A stretch of DNA of 32,370 nucleotides from Candidatus Woesearchaeota archaeon. GTDB taxonomy: Archaea > Nanobdellota > Nanobdellia > Woesearchaeales > JACQSR01. Below, one piece after another: positions 25,061 through 32,370 of the stretch. Below the pieces are notes generated by a model, which was not told the origin of the DNA, made no database searches, and saw only the letters and a list, made by a program, of their open reading frames with translations. Each line of letters opens with the position of its first letter. Position 1 is the first letter of the stretch. Location: positions 1-32,370 of the forward strand of contig JACQSR010000010.1 in the NCBI GenBank assembly GCA_016211215.1, in the 5' to 3' direction. A program made the position numbers and the translations under genes.

Positions 25061-26288
25061 TGACTCCTACCATAAAAACAGAGGACAGTACTATCAGCGC
25101 ACAGCCTGCCCAGGATATTATGTTGAGCCAAAGGGGGTTTGTATAGCTTCCCATAATGCTTTTTTTGTTTACCAAAATAAGTATCGTGGCAAGGATTATC
25201 GGGAGTATCAGCCCATTTACAACCTGCGATGCAAGGATTAAGCCAATAAGCCTGGATTCCGGGATTAAGGTTATGAATGCGGACAAGCCGATAATAAGCG
25301 TCAAAAGGATGTAGAATATCTTGGCTTCCCCTAATTTTTTATTGACTCCGGATTCCCATCCAAAAGCCTCGCAGACATAAAATGATGTAGCCAGCGGGAC
25401 GATGAAGGCACCAAAAAGGCCGGCAGCAAGAAATCCGACTGCAAAAAGAAGGGTTGCGTATCGGCCTGCAAAAGGCTCAAGGGCAATTGCGGCTTCAGGG
25501 GCAGTATTAATCTGGATTCCATGGGGAAACAAGACAGCAGCGGTTGCCACGATTATGAAGAAAGACACCACATCAGTTATAACCGAGCCGATTATTACGT
25601 CCGTTCTGGTGTACTTATAATTTTCTTTTTTTACACCCTTTTCGACAATTGAGGACTGAAGGTAGAACTGCATCCAGGGAGTTATTGTAGTGCCTATGAC
25701 TGCAATGAGGAGTATCCAATAGCCGGATGAGAGGCTAAATGAGGGATTAAATGTTTCCCTTGCAACAGTGCCCCAATCGGGGTGCGCGAGAATGCCGGAT
25801 ACTATGTAGGTAAGGTAAAACAATCCAAGGAAGAGAAAGACTTTCTCGAGTATTTTGTAATTCAGCCTGACAACCAGCACCCAGATTATGGCTGCGGAGC
25901 TTATGACAAGGACATACTTGTTTATTCCGAAGATTCCCGCCATTGACGCAATGCCGGCAAAATCAGCTACGGTGACAAAGAGGTTTGCAAAAACAAGCCC
26001 CACCATTATGAAGAATGTGGCCTTGATGCCGAAATTTTCCCTTATCAAATCAGACAGCCCCTTTCCGGAGACTGCGCCCATTCTTGCGCACATCTCCTGT
26101 ACGATGATGAGGAGCAGCGTTATTGGGATGAGCGTCCACAAAAGGCCGTACTGGAATCTTGCTCCTGCGACAGAGTATGTGGTTATTCCGCCAACATCAT
26201 TGTCAACAAGCGACGTTATGATGCCAGGGCCGAAAATGCCTATAATGAAGAGCGCCCTTTTCCAGCCTATTTTCTCAAGAAGCCCCAT
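25044..26288 (-). CDS. Nramp-family divalent cation transporter (divergent subfamily)
   Basis: GPGIITSLVDNDVGGITTYSVAGARFQYGLLW (canonical DPGN replaced by DNDVG) and IGTTITPWMQFYLQSS in TM6; multiple TM segments. Confidence 0.85.
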   Translation of the reverse strand: MGLLEKIGWKRALFIIGIFGPGIITSLVDNDVGGITTYSVAGARFQYGLLWTLIPITLLLIIVQEMCARMGAVSGKGLSDLIRENFGIKATFFIMVGLVFANLFVTVADFAGIASMAGIFGINKYVLVISSAAIIWVLVVRLNYKILEKVFLFLGLFYLTYIVSGILAHPDWGTVARETFNPSFSLSSGYWILLIAVIGTTITPWMQFYLQSSIVEKGVKKENYKYTRTDVIIGSVITDVVSFFIIVATAAVLFPHGIQINTAPEAAIALEPFAGRYATLLFAVGFLAAGLFGAFIVPLATSFYVCEAFGWESGVNKKLGEAKIFYILLTLIIGLSAFITLIPESRLIGLILASQVVNGLILPIILATILILVNKKSIMGSYTNPLWLNIISWAGCALIVLSSVFMVGVTIFGG

Positions 26289-27567
26289 TGTTGTGGATTT
26301 TCCTCGCCTTGTGCCTTTCCGATTTCCATCTCTCCGGCATTATTTCCGTCATTACGTCATCTGCCGTAACAACACCGACCATCTTCTTTGTTTTTGACAC
26401 CACGGGCAGAACGAAAAGGTCGTATCTCGACATGGTCTTTGCTATGTCTTCATGGCTGGTGGTAGTATCGACGTAAATCACATCATGTTTCTTTATGTCG
26501 CTTATCCTGCTGCGCTGGTCTGAAATCAGAATCCTGCGTATTGGCACTATTCCGGTCAGCTTCCCCTCTGCATCAACGCTGTAAATATGGTACAGCCTTT
26601 CGGATGCTGGCGGGTTTTTTCTTATGAACTCAATTGTCTGCTTTACCGTGAATATTTCCGGAACCGCGAAAAAATCTGTTTTCATAATGGTTCCCGCAGA
26701 TTCTTCGGGGTAAAGGAGTATCTTGCCGATTTGATATGCGGTCTTCCTGTCCATCATGGTGAGTATTTCAGTGCGCTTCGCCTTTGGGAACAGTGCCAGG
26801 ATATCCGCGGCCTGTTCGGGGGGAATCTCCTCGAGGAATTCCACAATCCTTTTCCTCTTGAAGTCCCTGATGATGCTTGTCTGGGTGTCTGATTCGAGCT
26901 CAATCAGCGTCCTTGCCGCCTTTTTCTTGGTAAGGGAGTTGAAGATGAGGGTTGCCTCCTTTGGATTCAGGTCTTCCATGATATCTGCTATGTCCTCGGG
27001 GTGCAGGTCCGCAATTTTCTGGCGCTGAACTCTTAAGTGGAGGTCCCTAAGGGGATAATGCAGGGCCTCAACGGATTTCCAGGGGATGATGTGCTCCTTT
27101 GCATGGTTGCTTATCCACGACGGGAAAAATCCAAGGCGCCTGAAAAAGCTCCTTGGGCCTATGCAAACTGCTATTATGCTGAACTTGCCGGTGACTTTTG
27201 CGAGAAACATGTCATTTATGCGGACAACTTTCAATCCATTGACATCTACAACCTGCCTGTCCAGGAGCCCGGAAACCCTGAGGTCCGAGTCCTTGACGAA
27301 AAACGGCTGGATATCCAGTTTCCTTGAGTTTAGCCTGAGGGATATGGGGCCGTTAGGGGAAAGCTTGTCGCCCTTGATTTCCTCGACGAGAGACCACCTG
27401 ATCTTTCTCTCAATCTTGTCCTCATTGGCGTGTGTGAAATGGGTAATCTCAGCGTTTTCCTTGCCATCCAGAAAGATGAGGTCCTTTAGCCTGCCAATCT
27501 CCCTTCCGTTTGAGTCGTAAACCGGGGATTTCCTTAGCCTGCTGAAGTAAACCATGCAGGAAAGCAA
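26275..27567 (-). CDS. PRC-barrel / MgtE N-domain / CBS-pair protein lacking transmembrane segments
   Basis: MgtE-N repeats LHPEDIADIMEDLNPKEATLIFNSL..., LEEIPPEQAADILALFPKAKRTEILTMM; CBS AGTIMKTDFFAVPEIFTVKQTIEFIRK... and ISDIKKHDVIYVDTTTSHEDIAKTMSRYDLFVLPVV. Overlaps the transporter start. Confidence 0.88.
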   Translation of the reverse strand: MLSCMVYFSRLRKSPVYDSNGREIGRLKDLIFLDGKENAEITHFTHANEDKIERKIRWSLVEEIKGDKLSPNGPISLRLNSRKLDIQPFFVKDSDLRVSGLLDRQVVDVNGLKVVRINDMFLAKVTGKFSIIAVCIGPRSFFRRLGFFPSWISNHAKEHIIPWKSVEALHYPLRDLHLRVQRQKIADLHPEDIADIMEDLNPKEATLIFNSLTKKKAARTLIELESDTQTSIIRDFKRKRIVEFLEEIPPEQAADILALFPKAKRTEILTMMDRKTAYQIGKILLYPEESAGTIMKTDFFAVPEIFTVKQTIEFIRKNPPASERLYHIYSVDAEGKLTGIVPIRRILISDQRSRISDIKKHDVIYVDTTTSHEDIAKTMSRYDLFVLPVVSKTKKMVGVVTADDVMTEIMPERWKSERHKARKIHNNGAS

Positions 27568-27596
27568 TTTCAGAACTTTATAAACATTGCGAGAAA

Positions 27597-28469
27597 CTAA
27601 ATCTCAATCATGCCGCGGTACAGTGTTACAGGAACTCCCTTGAGCAAAAGCCTGTTGTCTGAAAACTCGACGTGGTGGGTGCCGCCCCTGTTAACCACTT
27701 CAACTTCCTCGGAGTTCAGAAGGCCTAGAAGCCTGGCAACACCGACGGATGCCACAGAGCCTGTGCCGCATGCGTATGTCTCCCCTTCCACACCTCGCTC
27801 GTATGTCCTTACCGCTATCGTTCTTTCGTTAATCTTCTGAACAAAGTTGACATTTACGCCTACGGGGAACAATTCACTCTCCCTTATCATCCTGCCGAAC
27901 AGCTCCACGTTTATCTTGTCCAGGTCGTTATAGTAGAGGCTGTTCTTCTCGAGGAAAATTACCGCATGGGGCTCTCCTGAGTTCACTATTGAGATGTTGA
28001 ACTTCTTGAATCCGACTTTAATCTGCTTGTTGATGAAAATATCATTGCGCTCAGACTTTATCGGGACTTCCCATGCCTTTGTCTTTAGCTGGCCCATGTC
28101 AACAACCCAAATCCCGTTCTGAAGCGAGACCTCCCTGACGCCCGCAAGAGTCTCGATCCTCATCTTTTCAAAGCCATTTTTCCTTCTAAGGTAGTCGGCC
28201 ACGTAGATTATCCCGTTCCCGCACATGAAGGCTTCGGTGCCGTCCGGCTCGAAAATGCGCATCCTGACATCGGCAACTGAAGACTTTTCCAAGAAGAGTA
28301 TATCATTAGCCCCGAGAATCTTCCTGTCACAATACTTTACAGCAATTTCCTTTTTTTTCACCGTAGTCATGGGAACCCTGTCAAGTTCGTCCATGATCAG
28401 AAAATCATTGTGACACGTGTGCCCCTTTTCAAATTCAATGAGGGTTGTTACGCTCTTGTTAATCTGCAT
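27597..28469 (-). CDS. dapF: Diaminopimelate epimerase (DapF)-family epimerase/racemase
   Basis: Both cysteine motifs: FMCGNG and ETYACGTGS; DapF-like length and domain order. Confidence 0.88.
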   Translation of the reverse strand: MQINKSVTTLIEFEKGHTCHNDFLIMDELDRVPMTTVKKKEIAVKYCDRKILGANDILFLEKSSVADVRMRIFEPDGTEAFMCGNGIIYVADYLRRKNGFEKMRIETLAGVREVSLQNGIWVVDMGQLKTKAWEVPIKSERNDIFINKQIKVGFKKFNISIVNSGEPHAVIFLEKNSLYYNDLDKINVELFGRMIRESELFPVGVNVNFVQKINERTIAVRTYERGVEGETYACGTGSVASVGVARLLGLLNSEEVEVVNRGGTHHVEFSDNRLLLKGVPVTLYRGMIEI

Positions 28470-28495
28470 GAATGATGTGCACCTCTGTGCTATTT

Positions 28496-29542
28496 TTACT
28501 TTTTGATTAGTCTATTTAAAAACATTTCGATTATTTTCGAATTTCCATCGCGCAAAGGGTCATAGCATGGAATTTTATATTCTTTTTCATATTCTGAAAT
28601 GGAGTCATCAATCTCCTTATTGTTCATGCCTTCGTGGTTTATGGTTATGGCAGCGACTTTGCCGTCGGAGAGAATGTTAAGTATGCCTATTGTTTTTTTC
28701 AGCTCCGGCATGGGGTAGGAGAATCCGTCGAGAAATTTTCTTTTCGGGGCGTGCTGCACGATTATTGCATCCGGCCTTGCGCCGCAGATTATTTCGAAGC
28801 CAGCGCTGTAGGCCGGGTGAAGTATTGCGCCCTGGCCCTCTATGACAATGACATCCGGCTTTTCGCTGATGAATGCGGAATGAACGGCATGCTCAATCTC
28901 CCCGGTAACATAATCGTTGATGATGGAATCAAAAACTATGGAATACTTTGCTCCCTGCATCCATGCAGTCTGGCCTGTCCCGATTAATACAGCCTTAACT
29001 CTGCGCGCATTAAGCTCTTCAACCAGCTTTATCGCGGTTGTCCTCTTCCCGATAGCAGAGTCTGTTCCAAGCACCGCAACTTTGAGCGAAGCAACTTCCT
29101 CAATCTTTCCGGAGAAGAAGTGGAGATTTTTTTTGGGCTTCCTGACATCTATTAGCTCTACCCCGTTTTCCCTTGCCGCATCGCTGAACTCCTTATCCTC
29201 GGAAAGGAAGGTGTGCAGGCCGGAAACAATGCTCATCTTCACACCTATTGCTTCAAGAATTATGCTTCTGAGGGATTCCGGCAGAGTTCCTCCGTCCGGG
29301 GAAACACCCACAATCAGGTTGTCAGCGTGCCCGTTTTTTTTAATGGCTTCGCCGAGTGAGGAGAAAAATTTAATGCCATTCGGCTTTCCGTCGAGAACCA
29401 AACCTGCATCTTCCCCTGCGTGATTGGAGTCTATTATTCCCTTTATTTCGTACCTCTCGGAGTGCCTTACAAGCCCGTGGGTTGTCTTTCCCGAGGTCGT
29501 GTCAAAGAAGTCCTGGCATAAAACCAGCGCAGATTCCTTCAT
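28496..29542 (-). CDS. DUF1611 / DgcN-family protein (D-glutamate N-acetyltransferase family)
   Basis: P-loop VAVLGTDSAIGKRTTAIKLVEELNARRVKAVLIGTGQTAWMQG typical of DUF1611; VIEGQGAILHPAY; N-terminal Rossmann-like region. Confidence 0.85.
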   Translation of the reverse strand: MKESALVLCQDFFDTTSGKTTHGLVRHSERYEIKGIIDSNHAGEDAGLVLDGKPNGIKFFSSLGEAIKKNGHADNLIVGVSPDGGTLPESLRSIILEAIGVKMSIVSGLHTFLSEDKEFSDAARENGVELIDVRKPKKNLHFFSGKIEEVASLKVAVLGTDSAIGKRTTAIKLVEELNARRVKAVLIGTGQTAWMQGAKYSIVFDSIINDYVTGEIEHAVHSAFISEKPDVIVIEGQGAILHPAYSAGFEIICGARPDAIIVQHAPKRKFLDGFSYPMPELKKTIGILNILSDGKVAAITINHEGMNNKEIDDSISEYEKEYKIPCYDPLRDGNSKIIEMFLNRLIKK

Positions 29543-30879
29543 TGAAGCTCCTCCCTGTATATGGACTTAAGGGCCGGAAGAAGCTTACCCGGTATGGTGT
29601 TGCTTGGGTGCACGCCGAAGAATTTTTTGTGGAGCACGTCCTCCCTTGATTTTGCCTCTCTGAGAAGGGTTTGCCTGAATCTGTCGATAAGATAGCCCTT
29701 TGCGCCGTTTTTGCATGCGAGGTAAAATGAAAAAAGCTGCTCATCCCTCCCAAGGCCGCTTATGTCAAAGCTAACATCGCCTTTTGCGCTTCCAAAAAGG
29801 CTGAATAATCCTGCCCTGTCCCTGGATAGCATATCTTCAGTGATGCCCAGATTTTTCAGGTCGATGCCAAGGGCCATGCAGAATATTGACATCCTCGCGC
29901 ACTTGCTGCAGTGCTGGCACCACCTGTTGCTTTTGCCGCCTTTGTGGTCGTCGGGGAAGCAGCTCATCTGGTATTTTGCGTATTTGGGATACCTTGAGTG
30001 GAGTATCTTCATCACAGCAAGCTCGTGAATCGGCTCAATGACTGACAAGGTGGATACAGCGCCGGCGCTCATGGCTTTCGTTATCAAATCGCACTGCTTG
30101 GTGAACATGGAGGACTGGTCGTAGACCGGGAATGCCCTGTAGCCATCTTTTGTGATATAATAGTCGCTGCAGCTCTGTTCATTTCCCAACACAGTATAGC
30201 GTGCGCGGTAATAGCTGTTCAGGGGAAGCATCACGAGGGCGTATGCTGACAGGGCGTTTGAGTATCCAAACTGGGTTTTTTTCAGGCCATGATGAGAATA
30301 ATCGCCGAGGGGGACTGTGCTATCTTTTATTATGTGGACATTTGCCCTGAACTCCCTGTTGAAGCGGTCAATAAGCTTTTTGCGGTGGGAGTTTTCGACA
30401 GGCAATCCCCCCTCAAATACTGCAGCAGCAACGGGGTTCAGCCCAATCTCCTTGCAGAGCGCGTAGCTGAGCATGCTGTCTTTTCCGAATGTCAGGAGCA
30501 CGGCAGCCCTTTCATCGGTATCAAAATTTTTTCCAGGAACCCTCATCGGTCCGGAAAATTGATAGCTTACTTTAAGGCATTTTTTGATTCTTTCAGCTGC
30601 GGGCTTATTATCCACATCGGAGGAAAACGGAATGTGCTGGAGAAGGGCCTTGAAGTAGACTGATTTGAGGAAAGGCTCCGGGATGTTGTACTCGCAGGTA
30701 TCTTCTGAAAGAAGGACGGGCATTTCGATGGTCTCCATGAATGCCATATTGTCAGTGAATATGTCTTTTACACCCTTCGGGAAGGCCTGCCAGATGTTTT
30801 TCGGGAATGACATGGGATATTCCTTTCCGTCGTATGCTATTGAATATCCTGTCTGCGTCTGCCTGATTTTGAGATTCAT
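29539..30879 (-). CDS. MurL-like PP-loop protein, paralog B
   Basis: PP-loop-like VLLTFGKDSMLSYALCKEIG; GNEQS; IEPIHELAVMKILHSRYPKYAKYQMSCF; Cys cluster RWCQHCSKCAR. ATGA overlaps with both neighbours. Confidence 0.72.
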   Translation of the reverse strand: MNLKIRQTQTGYSIAYDGKEYPMSFPKNIWQAFPKGVKDIFTDNMAFMETIEMPVLLSEDTCEYNIPEPFLKSVYFKALLQHIPFSSDVDNKPAAERIKKCLKVSYQFSGPMRVPGKNFDTDERAAVLLTFGKDSMLSYALCKEIGLNPVAAAVFEGGLPVENSHRKKLIDRFNREFRANVHIIKDSTVPLGDYSHHGLKKTQFGYSNALSAYALVMLPLNSYYRARYTVLGNEQSCSDYYITKDGYRAFPVYDQSSMFTKQCDLITKAMSAGAVSTLSVIEPIHELAVMKILHSRYPKYAKYQMSCFPDDHKGGKSNRWCQHCSKCARMSIFCMALGIDLKNLGITEDMLSRDRAGLFSLFGSAKGDVSFDISGLGRDEQLFSFYLACKNGAKGYLIDRFRQTLLREAKSREDVLHKKFFGVHPSNTIPGKLLPALKSIYREELQ

Positions 30880-32204
30880 AGCTCTTCCCTGAAAATTGAC
30901 AGAACCTGCCTCTTAAGGTCGGCCGGGATGGTTTTTGGCTCGTGAACTCTCAAATATTTTTTTGACAGGATGTCTTCGTTTTTCCTTACTTCCCTGAGGT
31001 ATTTTTTCTTGAACTCGTCCATGAGATAGCCCTTTGCGCCGTTTTTGTATGCGAGGTAAAATGAAAAAAGCTGCTCGTCACGCGCAACTGCCGATGCGTC
31101 AAATCCATCAAGCTTCGAGCCGGAGAACACCGTGTAATAATTCCTGAATTTTTTTTCGAGCATGTTCGTGGTTATTCCAAGTGATTTTAAATCCGCGCCT
31201 GCTGCAGAGAGGTTGATGTAGCTCCTCGCGCACTTGCTGCAGTGCTGGCACCACCTCTTTCCGGTTTTGTCTGAAAAGCAGCTCATCTGGTATTTTGCGA
31301 GCCGGGGGTAGCGTTGGTGCAGTATTTTGAGTATTGCAAAATCATTAAGGGGCTCGATTAAGCTGGATACTCCTGCGTTATTTCCTGTGAGAATTTTTAC
31401 CATCGCGTCCTGCTGCTGGGTCCAGGATGAAGACTGGTCAAACGAGGGGTAGCATATGAAACCTTCATCGTCGTATATATAGTAGTTGTTGTCCTGCTCA
31501 TTGCCGAACAAAACAAGCCTTGCCTTCCGGTTTACAAGGTAGGGGACCATTAAAAGAGAATACTCGGTCGTCTGGTGGCCCCAGCCAAATTCCTTCTTGT
31601 CGACGCCGAGATGGGCCATGTCCCTGAAAAGGCCGGTTTTGTGGGTGAGGCGCTCAACATCAGCGTTAAATTCCTTCTTCAGTTTTCCTGACAGAATGTC
31701 TTTCTGGGGCATCTCGTGCCTGAACATGGGCTCCTCGACGTGCACCAGGCTCTGCTTCAGTCCCAATTCCCTGCAAAGTGCAAATGTAAGGAGGCTGTCC
31801 TTTCCGAATGTGAATGGTATCACAACATTGTCGCCTGCATCGTAACTTGTATCCGGAATGGAAAATTCGTAGTCGCTGAACTCAAAATCAACATTCATGA
31901 AGTCCCTTATGGCTTCGGATGCCCTGCGGCCGTTGAACATGGTGCAGCTTGGAATGTCATAAATCATGTTTTGGTAGAACATGGATTCAAAGATTGGAAA
32001 ACCGGTGTTGTACCTTATCTTTTTTTCTTCCAGAACTACGGGAAGGTGTATGGTGGACACAAGCGCGATGTTCCGCACAAGCGTCTCCTGCAAGTCCCGG
32101 GGAATTTTTTCCCATTTTTTTCCAGGATACGCAATGCCGTAGTTTTTCCCCCTAAAAGAGACGCGCATTCCGTCGCGCGTTTTAGACGAATTTATATTCA
32201 GCAT
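30876..32204 (-). CDS. MurL-like PP-loop protein, paralog A
   Basis: VIPFTFGKDSLLTFALCRELG; LFGNEQDNNYYIYDDEG; IEPLNDFAILKILHQRYPRLAKYQMSCFSDKTGKRWCQHCSKCAR. Clear paralog of the 29539-30879 product. Confidence 0.72.
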   Translation of the reverse strand: MLNINSSKTRDGMRVSFRGKNYGIAYPGKKWEKIPRDLQETLVRNIALVSTIHLPVVLEEKKIRYNTGFPIFESMFYQNMIYDIPSCTMFNGRRASEAIRDFMNVDFEFSDYEFSIPDTSYDAGDNVVIPFTFGKDSLLTFALCRELGLKQSLVHVEEPMFRHEMPQKDILSGKLKKEFNADVERLTHKTGLFRDMAHLGVDKKEFGWGHQTTEYSLLMVPYLVNRKARLVLFGNEQDNNYYIYDDEGFICYPSFDQSSSWTQQQDAMVKILTGNNAGVSSLIEPLNDFAILKILHQRYPRLAKYQMSCFSDKTGKRWCQHCSKCARSYINLSAAGADLKSLGITTNMLEKKFRNYYTVFSGSKLDGFDASAVARDEQLFSFYLAYKNGAKGYLMDEFKKKYLREVRKNEDILSKKYLRVHEPKTIPADLKRQVLSIFREEL

Positions 32205-32232
32205 GTTTTTTTGGCTTGTGTGTGGTATAATT

Positions 32233-32275
32233 GAGAAATTCTTTATAAATTTTTTGCAAATGGGAGAAATTCTCC
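32233..32275. promoter_or_regulatory. Duplicated GAGAAATTCT box, second copy within the perfect palindrome GGAGAAATTCTCC
   Basis: GAGAAATTCT at 32233-32242 and 32265-32274; GGAGAAATTCTCC at 32263-32275; TATA-like tttataaat (about 32242) and atttatata (about 32291) for divergent genes. Confidence 0.6.
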
Positions 32276-32320
32276 AAAAAGTTCAGAAAAATTTATATAT
32301 AATGCACTGGCGGATGCGTT

Positions 32321-32370
32321 ATGCCAGACGCAAAGCAGGCTCTTGGGGAATGGTTTGTGCAGTTCGCCAG
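32321..32370 (+). CDS. 5' end of a CDS truncated by the window edge
   Basis: ATGCCAGACGCAAAG... = MPDAKQALGEWFVQFA, open to the window end; TATA-like atttatatat about 30 nt upstream. Confidence 0.5.
   Translation, partial: MPDAKQALGEWFVQFA

Overview
Archaeal chromosomal segment, probably from a reduced or DPANN-like lineage (an inference from gene content and TATA-type promoters). It is dense with short, often overlapping genes. RNA genes: tRNA-His(GTG), RNase P RNA, tRNA-Leu(CAA) with a canonical 37/38 intron, and tRNA-Leu(GAG) interrupted in the T-loop by what looks like a 29-nt 59/60 intron. Protein genes: a ParA/MinD-like operon, NAC, Sec61-beta, a large surface subtilase with a PGF-pre-PGF-like domain, a THUMP methyltransferase-like protein with degenerate motifs, an intein-containing GyrA, an HTH-MNT/HEPN toxin-antitoxin-like pair, ScpB, a three-paralog coiled-coil operon, a tandem Lrp/AsnC regulator divergent from an EgtD-like methyltransferase, RNase J, a multi-PH-domain membrane protein, PCNA, an Nramp-like transporter coupled to a soluble MgtE-N/CBS protein, DapF, a DgcN/DUF1611 protein and two tandem MurL-like PP-loop proteins. 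Strongest leads: (1) the MurL-like x2 / DgcN / DapF-like cluster, a putative D-amino-acid or epimerisation pathway outside bacterial peptidoglycan; (2) the T-loop tRNA intron; (3) the HTH-MNT/HEPN cassette bracketed by duplicated 3' ends of a zinc-ribbon gene; (4) four different hairpins in tandem between convergent genes. Everything was read by eye; no database search was run.
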